Position numbers and translations under genes: made by a program | Assembly: GCA_001972305.1 (NCBI GenBank) | Contig: BDDD01000375.1 | Coordinates: forward strand, 352,239-416,238 | DNA length: 64,000 nucleotides | Direction: 5' to 3' | Origin: Cephalotus follicularis | Lineage: Eukaryota > Streptophyta > Magnoliopsida > Oxalidales > Cephalotaceae | In this document: one piece after another, positions 36,429 through 46,531 of the stretch | Numbering within the stretch: position 1 is the stretch's first letter | How the letters are laid out: each line of letters starts with the position of its first letter | Notes under the pieces: generated by a model | Databases searched by the model: none | What the model was told of the DNA's origin: nothing | Seen by the model: only the letters and a program-made list of their open reading frames with translations

Positions 36429-37936
36429 CTCCTCCTTGACACTCATTCCACGAACTCCAAGTTTGTCCCGCAGAAATTCAAACTTAGCCTTTGAAAGTGC
36501 TTTAGTAAAAATATCTGCAATTTGTTCGTCAGTGTCGCAGTGGATTAAGCTGATTTCACCATTGCTTTCAGCTTCCCTAAGAAAATGATATTTTATCTGG
36601 ATGTGTTTTGTTTTACGGTGTTGGACTGGATTTTTGGCAATCGCAATTGCTGACTTACTATCACAATACAACTCAGTTGACTTTTACTGAATTTCACTCA
36701 TTTCAGCAAGAATTCTTCTCAGCCAAATTGCTTGATTTGCCGCTGCACAGGCTGCAATGTACTCTGCTTCAGCGGTGGATTGAGCCATTGTTGCTTGTTT
36801 TTGTGATAGCCATGAGAACACACCATTTCCAAATGAAAAAGTGTAACCGGATGTACTTTTCATGTCATCCAATGATCCAGCCCAATCACTATCAGTGTAG
36901 CCAACTAGATCTACATTTTTTGACGGTTTGTAAAAAATACCAAAACCAGTGGTACCTTTCACATACCTGAGTAACCTTTTGGCAGTAGTGAAATGCAGTT
37001 CAGATGGCTTTTGCATAAACCTTGACAGTAGGCTTGTTGCAAACATGATGTCAGGTCGGGTTGCTGTCAGGTACAACAAACTGCCGATCATGCTCCTGTA
37101 TTGTCTCTCATCAGCACTGGGTGACCCATCTTCTTTCATCAATTTTTCGTTGGGAACCAGTGGTGTGGTGACAGCTTTGCAATCTTCCATTTTGAATTTT
37201 TTGAGAAGATTCTCTGCATATTTTTTCTGGCAAATGAAAATGCCGCCGTCACTTTGGCTGATCTCCATGCCCAAAAAATAGTTCATTAAGCCTAAATCTA
37301 TCATTTCAAATTCTTTTTTCATGTCATCCTTAAATGTTGTGATCATCGAGGAGTTACTCCCGGTGATGATGAGATCATCAACATATAACGAGACAATCAA
37401 AATGCCGGTAGTTCCCTGAGCCTTAATACAGAGTGTGGGCTCACTTGGACTCCTCCTAAAGCCTTGATCATTGAAGTAGGAGTCAATCCTACTGTACCAA
37501 GCACGTGGTGCCTGTTTAAGGCCATAGAGTGCCTTCTTCAGCTTTAGGACTTTTTCTTCTTGATCTTTTGCAACAAAGCCTGGTGGTTGGTCGATGTAAA
37601 TTTCTTCTTCAAGATAGCCGTTGAGAAATGCTGATTTCACATCAAGCTGAAATATCTCCCATCCTTTCTGTGCTGCGAGAGCAAGAATGGTTCTCACGGT
37701 ATCCTGTCTTGAAACTGGAGCAAAAGTTTCATTGTAGTCCACTCCAAATTGCTGACTGAACCCTTTGGCAACCAATCTGGCTTTGTGCTTTTGAATCGAG
37801 CCATCTGGATTTACTTTGGTCTTATAAATCCATTTGACCCCAACGACATCCTTGTGGTCTGGCTTGTCAACCAGATCCCATGTCTGATTTTTTTCAATCA
37901 TCTTGATCTCCTCCTTCATTGCAAGCCGCCATTCTT
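36423..37936 (-). pseudogene. copia reverse transcriptase and RNase H
   Basis: From about 37930 the frame reads EWRLAMKEEIKMI, then VGVKWIYKTKVN, ARLVAKGFSQQ, FQLDVKSAFLNGYLEEEIYI, the catalytic YVDDLIITG and MIGSLLYLTATRPDI. RNase H has GYTDSDWAGS, STAEAEYIA, YCDSKSAIAIA and HIQIKYHFLRE. One in-frame stop near 36672, between SEIQ and KS, breaks it. Otherwise it is the best-preserved pol in the window. It ends inside the 3' LTR at 36423. Confidence 0.93.
36429..36437 (-). other. polypurine tract of the second copia element
   Basis: AAGGAGGAG on the - strand abuts the LTR. It is also coding, giving the last residues Lys-Glu-Glu of the pol frame. Confidence 0.8.
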
Positions 37937-37961
37937 NNNNNNNNNNNNNNNNNNNNNNNNN
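37937..37961. other. assembly gap, 25 Ns
   Basis: Both sides of the gap end in TTCTT. The left side is the start of the RT frame. The right side is the protease active site. Everything that normally lies between them (rest of protease, GAG-pre-integrase, integrase) is absent, so the gap size is not real. Confidence 0.97.
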
Positions 37962-38995
37962 TTCTTCGCCATGTGGTTAGTGCAGCCGCTATCAATTAGC
38001 CAGACATCATCTTTCTTTGCCGTCGCTGATTGACAGGCATAGAAAATTTGATTTTCAGCTTCTTGAGTTTCGGAAACGCCAGCTTGCTGTTGTTGCTTGA
38101 GTCTGCAGGTTTGGTCGGTGTGACCAAACTTCTTACAGTTTTTGCACCGGGGTTTCCCTTTTTGCCAACAATCCTTTTCTTGATGGCTGGACTTTTGGCA
38201 AATGCCGCACGGAGGAAATTTGCCCTTGTTCTCGCCTTCTTTGGAGTTGCCTTGTCTCCGTTGAGATTTTCCACCTTTCGGTTGAAATTTATTTTTGTGC
38301 TTTGATTGAAAAGCACCTTCGATGGAAACTTCTGTTCTCCTAGAGATTCTTTGTTCGTGAGCTTGTAGAAAACCGACAAGCTCGGTGACGGAGAGTTCAG
38401 AAAGATTTCTGGTCTCTTCGATGATATTTACCACAGAATCAAACTTTTCGGTGAGGGAAATTAAAAATTTCTCGATTACCCGTTGATTCGTGATGTTGCC
38501 GCCGTAGGACTTCATTTGGTTGACAACTTCAATTGCTCTAGAAGAGAAATCTTTGATAGTCTCCCCTTCTGTCATTCGGAGATTTTCAAAGTCTCTTCGA
38601 AGAGTTTGAAGTTTGACGGCCCGAATTTTAACGGTGCCTTTGAACTCGTCTTGCAACGTGTCCCATGCTTCTTTTGCCGATGTAGAATTCATGATTCTCG
38701 GAAAAATGGAATCCGACACAGCTAGATGAATTTTGGCGAGTGCGTCTGCATCTTTTTTCTGCCATTCCTTTATTGTGACTGTTGTTGGTGAGCTTTCGGA
38801 TTTTGTGGTAGTAGTGGTCGTGCTTTCCGCAGCTTCCGTTTTTTCTTTTAACGGAGCGGCGGCTTTTGGAATGCCGTTTTCCACTACTTCCCACAAATTG
38901 TAAGCTCGTAAAATAGTTTTGATTTTTATGCTCCAAAAATCAAAATTTTCGCCTGAGAAGACGGGTATCGCGTTTGCTGAGGTCGAAGAAGCCAT
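37962..38995 (-). CDS. copia gag and start of protease, partial
   Basis: The start is at 38995. The roughly 345 codons have the gag N-terminus IPVFSGENFDFWSIKIKTI and a UBN2-type capsid segment (NSTSAKEAWDTLQDEFKG, IRAVKLQTLRRDFENL). Two zinc-knuckle-like blocks follow: CGICQKSSHQEKDCW and CKNCKKFGHTDQTC. After them comes DVWLIDSGCTNHMAK, the protease active site, cut by the N run. No stop is seen in this part, so gag itself may still be intact. It would form the particle shell and bind the element RNA. Confidence 0.9.
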
Positions 38996-39090
38996 AGCGG
39001 AAAAATCGGAGTATTGCCGGAGTAGTGCCGCGGTGGTGCCGGAATAGTGCTAAAATTGTGCCGGTAATTGTGTCGTCGAGATCGACTAGT

Positions 39091-39102
39091 GCTCTGATAC
39101 CA
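39091..39102 (-). other. primer-binding site of the second copia element
   Basis: TGGTATCAGAGC on the - strand matches the initiator tRNA-Met 3' end and lies 2 nt from the 5' LTR. Confidence 0.93.
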
Positions 39103-39104
39103 GT

Positions 39105-39535
39105 TGTTGGAAATATTGGTGCATTAGCATAAAGCTCATTTAATATTTCATGCGGAAAGAAATTTAAGTGAGGAAAAGGAATTAGAAAATTGCATGGAAG
39201 AAATAATTTGAGAAAAGGAATGAGAGAATCGGAGGGATGAAAAAGAGTTAATGGAGAAAAACTCTTACAACATTATATATTCCCTTACAAAGAGCACATA
39301 TTTATAGTACAAGGAAAACATTAAAATAAGAGCAATAGAATTCTAAATGGAATTCTATGCTGACCACATTCAACCTTCACGGCATCCAAAAGCTTACATG
39401 GCTTGAATGCATTGAATTTATTGTACTTTAATATAAAATCATCACACCTTTGCAGCCTTCACATGGGCTGTCACATTTGAATATGGTGATCAATGTAAGT
39501 GTGCTGCCAACCGTGGAATGGTTGACAATTCAACA
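39105..39535 (-). repeat. 5' LTR of the second copia element
   Basis: Same length as the partner at 35998-36428, followed by GTTAT. Confidence 0.95.
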
Positions 39536-40700
39536 GTTATTTATAAAAAAGTTAGAGTTAATACCAATAAAAATGTGGAGAATCACCATCATGACGTAAT
39601 TCGTGAGAGAAGATAAGTTAACAGAAGGTGGAACGTTACCGTCTGGACATAATTTATGATAAGAGTAACAATCACATAGAAGACTTTTAAATAGAATAGA
39701 AACATTAATTCTATTAAGTGATCATTATTTAAAAAATTAGAGGACTTGAATACAAACATATTGACTAAGTGATAAGTGAGTTTATTCTTTTTGGACAAAC
39801 TTAAATTCTATACTTTTTGAAACTATAGAACAAAAAAAAACAAGTAATTTAAATCATGAGCAAGAATTGTTCAATTTTAATGCAAGTCGGGCTAGATCAT
39901 TTCAATTCCGTAGTCTATGAATCAAAATTATGGTCTACTTAGGTTACAACAAATGAGTTCATTTAGGTGAAAAATGTGTCATAGAAAATCTTAGAAAAAT
40001 ATACAAAAAATTATAGTGAAAAAATGTAATTTTTCGTATTTGTGAGAGTATATGTACGTAGTGAGGTGATGGAGTTACCATTACCTTTTCAGGTTCGTAA
40101 TGAATCAAGTCGGTGTTCGGTGTAGCACTTCGGTCCAGTTTAAACGTGGTGCGTCTCCATTGCTTCCTTGGGTGTGCACGCGTGTCTTCGCCTCACACAT
40201 AGTTTCTAAATATGTTGAGACCACAAGCTAATTCAAGTAAATATTTTCCTAATTGTTGACTAGTTATTAATAAATCTAAGCCCAAAAAAATGTTAGAATT
40301 GCCAAATTTTAACCTGTCAGATAGAAATTCAGCCACTCAATTCAAACATGAACTCTCTTGTAGGATTAGAGCATTTAAAACACGTATTTGTTTATTGGAC
40401 TCAAACTTAAATAAATAAGTTTGGATAAAAAAATATAATTAGTTTAAATATGAATAATTGTCTATTCATCATCCATTATATCTGAATTTATAATCTGTTT
40501 AATTAATTTAAATTGTATAATGCATAATAATTTAATTTGAATCTTATATATAATTCTATGATTTTTTTTTTGGTTTAATAAATTTTAATGTTTTTAAAAA
40601 AAATATCAATTTACACAAATAAACGGTATGATTTGATAAAAAAAAATACATTTAAACATAAATAATTTGTATCCTGTTTAGTTCCACACCCTTATCCGTT
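39536..40700. other. AT-rich intergenic region upstream of the ERF gene
   Basis: No open frame with recognisable similarity, no element ends and no RNA gene seen. A GC-richer patch lies at 40060-40200. It is probably single-copy host DNA between the copia element and the ERF promoter. Confidence 0.5.
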
Positions 40701-40725
40701 ACCGATTTTACCACCTCTATTTTTT

Positions 40726-40733
40726 TGACGTCA
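40726..40733. promoter_or_regulatory. TGACGTCA palindrome in the ERF promoter
   Basis: A perfect palindrome of the type bound by bZIP factors of the TGA group lies about 190 bp before the TATA box. The same block contains TTGAC, the WRKY W-box core. Both fit stress-responsive control, but binding is inferred only. Confidence 0.5.
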
Positions 40734-40913
40734 CTTATTTGTTCTTATATAAAAGTGATGAAAAAAATAAAAAAATATGTAAATAATTATATCTTCATAT
40801 AAGTTAGAAAGGCGGTGACTGGTGATACCGGGCAATAAAGAGCTAGGCTTTTCACTATTTTAATGGCGGCTATAGTTGATCACGTTTGAATTCTTCTTGT
40901 CCTTTCATAATCA

Positions 40914-40921
40914 TATATAAA
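40914..40921 (+). promoter_or_regulatory. TATA box of the ERF gene
   Basis: TATATAAA lies 141 bp before the chosen start codon. Transcription would begin near 40945, giving a 5' leader of about 110 nt. Confidence 0.65.
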
Positions 40922-41054
40922 CCCTTCGGTTTCATTTCATTTCAAAGCTCAAAGGTCAAATCATATCCATATTTATATATGTATATTGGCTTAAAACCGA
41001 ATCTTGGTTAACTGCTTACTAATTGTCCCGTATCACTATATATTTTGGGTTTAC

Positions 41055-41871
41055 ATGTGCTTGCTCAAGGTGGCGCACCAAAGAGGCACAGACGAGTACG
41101 CCAGGTTTCAAGGAGGCGGCGGGGATGAAGATAATCATGAAGAGAGTTCCTCACAAGGAGCGCCACTAAACCAAGCTCCTCACCATGGCAATGAATTAGA
41201 ATTTGCACCAACTATGTACATGGGGTACAGTACTAAGCCAGGAGAGATGTCCGCAATGGTATCAGCACTTACACATGTGGTATCAGGTCAGAGAACTGCT
41301 GATTGGGGATATGAAGCTGGAGTTACATCGAGTTTTGGTGGTCATGGTTCTGGTATTTCTACTTCTGGGGTTTTCTCTTCACATATTCCACCACCTGGTT
41401 CTGGTTCTGGCTCTGGCTCTAGCTCTGGTCTCTGGATTGGGCAGAAGAGAGGGCGTGAAGAAGGGACTGGTGATGGGTCTTTACAAAGGGTTTACAGAGG
41501 GTTTGGAGATTTTACAACTTCACATGGTTATATATCGTCCTTTGGTGCAACAGGTGATCAGTTTCGATTTCTAATCAACAGGAAAATTATCATCATCCTC
41601 ATCTTATTTTTTTTCGGCCATTGGTTTCTCGTTGATTTATTCTCTTCAAAAAAACGTGTCTTTTTTCTCCTCCTTTTATATAATCACAAGTTTCCAAGTA
41701 AAATATTAGATATAGAAAGACTAGTGATTTCGTCACTATTGGTAAGTTGACAAATTTGTTTCCTAATAATATTTTATAAATTTGATTAAATCTAACTTTT
41801 AATCATAAACAGTATAATTAATTATAAATCAAAGAAAAGCTATCGAATATTACATGTACCGGAGGAGAGAG

Positions 41872-41906
<35 letters not shown>

Positions 41907-42840
41907 CAGTTACAATTTCCATTCATTAAGACACTAGCAAAGGTAACCATTTACTCTAAATCTCAATCACTTAGCTTTTAAATTAGTAGATCTTTCATCA
42001 TGTTTTGCTCCCTATATATAATCGGTCTCTTCATTCGCAGTAAAAGAAGAATCCACAAGCATCACAGCAGCACCAACGTCGACGACATCCACCACCACCA
42101 ACATACCAGCAAAACAATCGGGCGAAACAATAACCCACGATGAAAGTGGAGAGCGAAGAAGAAGATACAGAGGAGTGAGGCAAAGACCATGGGGCAAATG
42201 GGCAGCAGAGATACGTGATCCTCACAAGGCAGCAAGAGTCTGGCTGGGAACATTCGACACAGCAGAGGCTGCAGCCAGAGCCTACGACGAAGCCGCCTTA
42301 AGATTCAGAGGAAACAGAGCGAAACTTAACTTCCCCGAAAATGTGAGGCTCGTTCAACCGCCAATGCAGAGTGTAGTAGCCGCCGCAACACAGTCAACTA
42401 CTCATTCTAACTATCCAACAATGGCGACCCATTTTCAGTCTCCACATTATGCGCAGCCTCAACCAACTTGCTTTCCCTCTCAGCAAGATATTTTGAGAGA
42501 TTACTGGGGGTACTCTCAGTTGCTACAGAACTCTGGTGAATTTCATGGACAACAAGGTTCAAGCTTGTTGGACCAAATGTTTCAATCATCCCAATTAGCT
42601 TCTACACAATCTTCATTGTTGTCGTCGTCTTCTTTATCTTCGTCTTCTTCGACCGCGGCTGCGGCTACGTCGACGGCAGTGTCTTCTGGATCATCTTTCT
42701 CTGCTTCAATTCCTCTGCTTTTTGAAAATCAACAAATTGGGTTTTTTAGGGCACCTGGAAATCAGACTCAACCGAGTGGCTCTAGTTATTCGGTGCCACC
42801 GTGGTCTGGTTCTGGTCATTATTCTTCTAGATCATGTTGA
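41055..42840 (+). CDS. AP2/ERF transcription factor, group X (ABR1/ERF110-like), two exons
   Basis: Exons are 41055-41553 and 42041-42840, giving 432 residues. The donor is CAG|GTGATC and the acceptor TTCGCAG|TA, and the phase joins exactly. The start is the Met of [11 protein letters not shown], because group X proteins begin MCxLKVA; an in-frame Met 17 codons upstream is less likely. [14 protein letters not shown] (residues 65-78) is the conserved group X N-terminal motif. QKRGREE (130-136) is a basic, probably nuclear-localisation, segment. The AP2/ERF DNA-binding domain is at 208-265, with [40 protein letters not shown] and LNFPEN all intact. The C-terminus is Ser-rich. Family members act in the nucleus on GCC-box-type sites in wounding and abscisic-acid responses. 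It is the only convincing host gene here, and no disabling change is seen. Confidence 0.95.
41554..42040 (+). other. intron of the ERF gene
   Basis: The 487-bp intron is AT-rich and begins GTGATC and ends TTCGCAG. It contains the TTA microsatellite. The reading frame after the donor ends in a hydrophobic, low-complexity run, consistent with non-coding sequence. Confidence 0.9.
41873..41904. repeat. TTA microsatellite in the ERF intron
   Basis: About ten TTA units in a row. Useful as a length marker for this locus. Confidence 0.95.
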
Positions 42841-42908
42841 TACTGTCCCATACATTTTTTTATTGTGTTCTTTGTGTAATTATTATAAATTTTGTATTTT
42901 CATTTGAA

Positions 42909-42914
42909 AATAAA
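42909..42914 (+). terminator. polyadenylation signal of the ERF gene
   Basis: AATAAA lies 69 bp after the stop codon, behind a T-rich stretch. This fits a plant near-upstream element. Confidence 0.55.
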
Positions 42915-43339
42915 TAGATATATATCTTTTTATAGATCGAGTATGTATCTATATTTTGCATACAGCTTTGTTTTATTATTACTGTTCTAGTAAAGAAAAA
43001 AGAAAAAAAAAAGAAACATATATATGGTAGTTTAAAGTTCAGAGAAAAAACAAAAGAGGCGCTTGGGATTTTTAGGCATAGTTCGTTTTCAAATGATGTT
43101 TTACGTTCTCTCCATCGTCCAACGGAAGTTACGGATACCAATTGCTTTTCACTAGCAGTCTGCCGTTGGCTTTACAGCCAGATTTTATTAAAGAAAGTAT
43201 TTTAGTATCTTTAATCATGTCACAGTTATCATTATCGTTATTGATGCAAGAAATTGGTTGCTTGATCAAATACATAATCTTGATGATTAAAATCTTTTCA
43301 CGTTCAATCTGTAAGTCACGCAGAAATAAGAAAAGTAAT
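42915..43339. other. short intergenic stretch, no gene
   Basis: AT-rich sequence with an A/G-rich run near 42995-43015. No gene or element end is seen. Confidence 0.5.
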
Positions 43340-43720
43340 TGGAGATAGGCTTCGGGAACACCCTCCGATGTTTAAGTCAATACGGAAAAGAAAATTATAA
43401 AACTCAAGAGAAAATTATGAATTGCTTTCAAGTTCAAGAAGTCGAACCTGGAACTTAGGTGTTAAGGTCCTATTTATAGTGGTGAAGGTAGGGTTACCTT
43501 ATACGATCCACGTATTTATTAGGATATTTTCTCCTTTGTTAGAATCCTAGAAGGATCTTACCTCTTTAATAATCGGAACTGTCTTTAATTACTCTTCTAG
43601 AAGGAACTAAGATCCTCTTTCGTAATTAATAAGTCCCAATTGAGTTTGAAAATACATTATTAATTTCTCATCTATCCACATGGCAGATTATGATTGGGTG
43701 GAAAGTATTACGGGGACAAA
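43340..43720 (-). repeat. Tat-like LTR remnant
   Basis: On the - strand the end GACTTAAACATCGGAGGGTG resembles the R-U5 end of Tat-lineage LTRs. It lies downstream of the TATA box at 43478-43471. The block near 43678 (CACATGGCAGATTATGAT) is shared with the remnant at 34770. It is plausibly the 3' LTR of the pol relic at 45056-46531. Confidence 0.5.
43471..43478 (-). promoter_or_regulatory. LTR TATA box pointing towards the ERF gene
   Basis: TATAAATA on the - strand lies after ACCAC, in an LTR context. Transcripts would run towards 42840 as antisense to the ERF gene. Confidence 0.45.
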
Positions 43721-45055
43721 GCATAGTTTAGATGATGCTCACAAAGGTTGTTCCAATCTCTTACTCAGAGAGACCTACTCTGGGAATAGTCTCTTAAACA
43801 AGGGATTAAGGAGATTCTCTGGCTTTATTTTTCAGAGATTTCCCTTGCATATATCTCTTAGTCAACCTGTGAGTTTTTCGTTCCAATTGACTTATTTTAG
43901 CAAGAGAATTAATACTTCGAAATTAGACTGATTACATGGAGAGGCTCACGTTTCAAATAAATTAACTTAATCATGGCACATGCCAAAGTTTTCTTAATAT
44001 CTGGTGTGAGTATCAATGGTAAAGATAGACTTACAGTCTAGGGGAGTGGAATAGACCTATCATCTGGACTATTGATAGTTTTGAGCTCCACAGTTAGATC
44101 TAGGAAGTTACCTTTTAAACTTTCGAAGGCCAAGATTGAAAACCATCTACTTGCATTCCCTTTTGCTAGGGATTCTTCCATCTTTTGAGTTTTCCTTCTC
44201 TACACCGTTCGTCTTTATTGAATCAAGGAATTTCCCACCTTCAGACTCAGACAAGTTATCCCATTTTGATTTCAATCTCCGATGAGTCTCTGAACTTATT
44301 TGGTCCCCTTCTTCTCGTATCTTCGTATCGTACTTTCCCCTTAGGAAGTAAATCTTTTATTATGGATTTTTCTGATTCTTTATTATTATTTTTTTTTGTA
44401 ATGGTTAGCTCTTTCTAAAAGCCTCTTATAATAAAATATCAGCCTTTTTGGCTTTTAAATAGAGATTTTTTTTTTTATCTTTCAAGGTATTTGTCAATCC
44501 AACCTGTAGATTAACATCTTGTACCTACGACAAACATTAAATAATCTTCGTTTTGAAGAAAATTTTAGGTACCATAACCTAGTAGACTTTGAACAGACTC
44601 TGCCTCTTTAGGGGCACGAGTTTTACTTTGTCAAGAAGTCAACCTGTCTTATTTGGATTTTCAAAATTGTGCTCTACGCACCTTAATCCTTCAAGACATG
44701 TTGAAGTATTACACTCTGTTACTTCTTATTGGATTATTGTATAACCTGTATACTTTTTCATTGAATTCTGGATTTTGTCAAATCATCTAGAACTCTGAAT
44801 AATGAAGGATTTTATGGGTATCTTCCTTCATTTAAAATAGCATCTCAGAAGTTTAAGGACTTGAGACTTTTTTCAAACCATAACTCCATCTCTGATGAAG
44901 TCCACTTTGATCATTGGTTAATTCTGTGTGCTTTGTACCTCAAACTCAGTTCCAACCTTCTATAAGATGAACACATCACTTTTGACAAAAGAACTGATTT
45001 AATTAATAGATGGAGGGAAACCCTCAATTATCCAAAAGTACATGAATAAAAGAAA
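43721..45055. other. AT-rich non-coding stretch of the Tat-like relic
   Basis: No convincing frame. It probably holds the remaining LTR and 3' untranslated part of the relic, but I could not find exact ends or a target duplication. Confidence 0.4.
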
Positions 45056-46531
45056 TCAACAAAAGAAAGCTGATAAAAATATGCATGTTTGCTGGTGATA
45101 CTTGTAGAGATGTTCTACATTCCAAGTTCTAGGGATTTCTCTTCCTAAGAGAGTCTCTAGTTTAAGCATGCCTGATCTGACGACCCTCTTTATCTTATAG
45201 GAGCCTTCCCACTCCGGAGCAAGCTTTCCTTGGGTGCTAGTTGGATCAGAGATGCTAGACCTTCGGAGGAGAAGGTCCCCTTCTTTCAATCCCTTAGGGA
45301 AAACCTTTTTGTCATAATATTGGTTGATCCTTTGCTGATATGCCACTGCTTTGGTTGCTGCCTTGTGTCTAAGCTCCTCTATTAACTCTAGGTTAAGAGC
45401 AAGGCGTTCTTCATTCTCTACTTCACCAGAATTCACTACCCTCTCTGAAGGTATCCCAATCTCAACGAGTATCACCACTTCTGATCCGAAACACAAGCTA
45501 AAAGTTGTCTATCCTGTCACTGTTCTTGGAGTTGTTCTATATCCCCATAGTACACTCAACAGCTCTTCCACCCAGCGTCCTTTAGTAAGCTCCAATCTTC
45601 GTTTCAGACCATCTAATATTTCCATATTCATGACCTCTGCTTGGATGTTACTCTGAGGGTAGGCAACAAAGGCGAAGCGATGCTCAATGTCCAGTCATTT
45701 ACAAAATTCTTGAAAAGCTCCACAATCAAATTGTTTTCCATTGACAGTAACGAGTATCTTTGGGACACCAAACCTACAAATTATGGTTTGCTGAATAAAC
45801 TTTTCAGTGATAGTAGTCAATGGTTCTGCTTCCACCCACTTGGTGAAGTAATCTATGTGTACTAGAAGAAATTTCCTTGTACCTGTTGCTTGTGGTAGAG
45901 GTCCCAAGAAATCCAATCTCCATTGAGCAAAAGTCCATGGAGCTATGATAATGGTTAACTGTTCGATGGGCTGATGACTCACCCTTTCGAATCTCTGGCA
46001 TTTGTCACATTTTATGACAAAGTCTATTGCATCTCAGTGCATAGTAGGCCGATAATATCATTTCCTTAATACTTTGTGAGACAAGGACCTCTTACCAATA
46101 TGATTGTCACATATCCCTTCGTACACCTCCTTGAGGGCATAATCTACTTCTGGTGATTGGAGACATCTAAGAAGAGGCATAACATATGATTTATTATATA
46201 AAATCCCATCCTTTAGGTGAAACTTGTTCGACCTATAAGTTATTCTCCTTGCCTATATCTTATCCGGTGGGAGTATACCATCCCTAAGTTAACTAATGAT
46301 TGGATCCATCCAACTTGATTCCACATCAATCTCCATCATGTCTTCGGTTTCAACTATACTGGGGTGTATGTCTTCTTTGAAAACATTACCCATTTTTTGA
46401 ATTTCTTTTACAAAAGCCAACTTGGATAAGACGTTTGCTCTACAGTTGTCTTTTTTGGGAATTCTTAAGAAATGGCAGTATTGGAAACTTGACATCAATG
46501 ACCGCACCTTAGTTAAATATTTTGGATACAA
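45056..46531 (-). pseudogene. Tat-lineage Ty3/gypsy pol relic: RNase H end and integrase
   Basis: From the sense 5' end there is an RNase H C-terminus (YLTKVRSLMSSFQYCHFLRIP, RANVLSKLA). A degraded HHCC region follows. The integrase core 45982-45695 has FAQWRLDFLGPLPQATG and FTKWVEAEPL. The C-terminal region 45496-45056 has LKEGDLLLRR, GKLAPEWEGSYKIKRVV and RTWNVEHLYKYHQ. The second catalytic block reads TVNGKQFD where TDNG is usual, so a catalytic Asp is lost. Frameshifts and stops lie between pieces. RT, protease and gag are missing upstream of 46531. Confidence 0.85.

Larger units (their letters stand above)
35998..39535 (-). mobile_element. Ty1/copia retrotransposon with assembly gap
   Basis: Two 431-bp LTRs (TGTTGGAAAT ... 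TTCAACA) differ at about 20 positions by hand count. An exact GTTAT duplication flanks the element. Primer site and polypurine tract are in place on the - strand. gag, the start of the protease, RT and RNase H are present. The integrase is missing and a run of 25 Ns lies exactly there, so the assembled 3.5 kb is probably shorter than the real element. Confidence 0.96.

Noticed and set aside
41004..41054. Upstream in-frame Met at 41004 as the ERF start
   Set aside because: The 17 added residues are not seen in group X proteins, which begin MCxLKVA, matching the Met at 41055.
42012..42253. - strand frames across the ERF gene
   Set aside because: They are the reverse of exon 2, whose AP2 domain on the + strand is certain.
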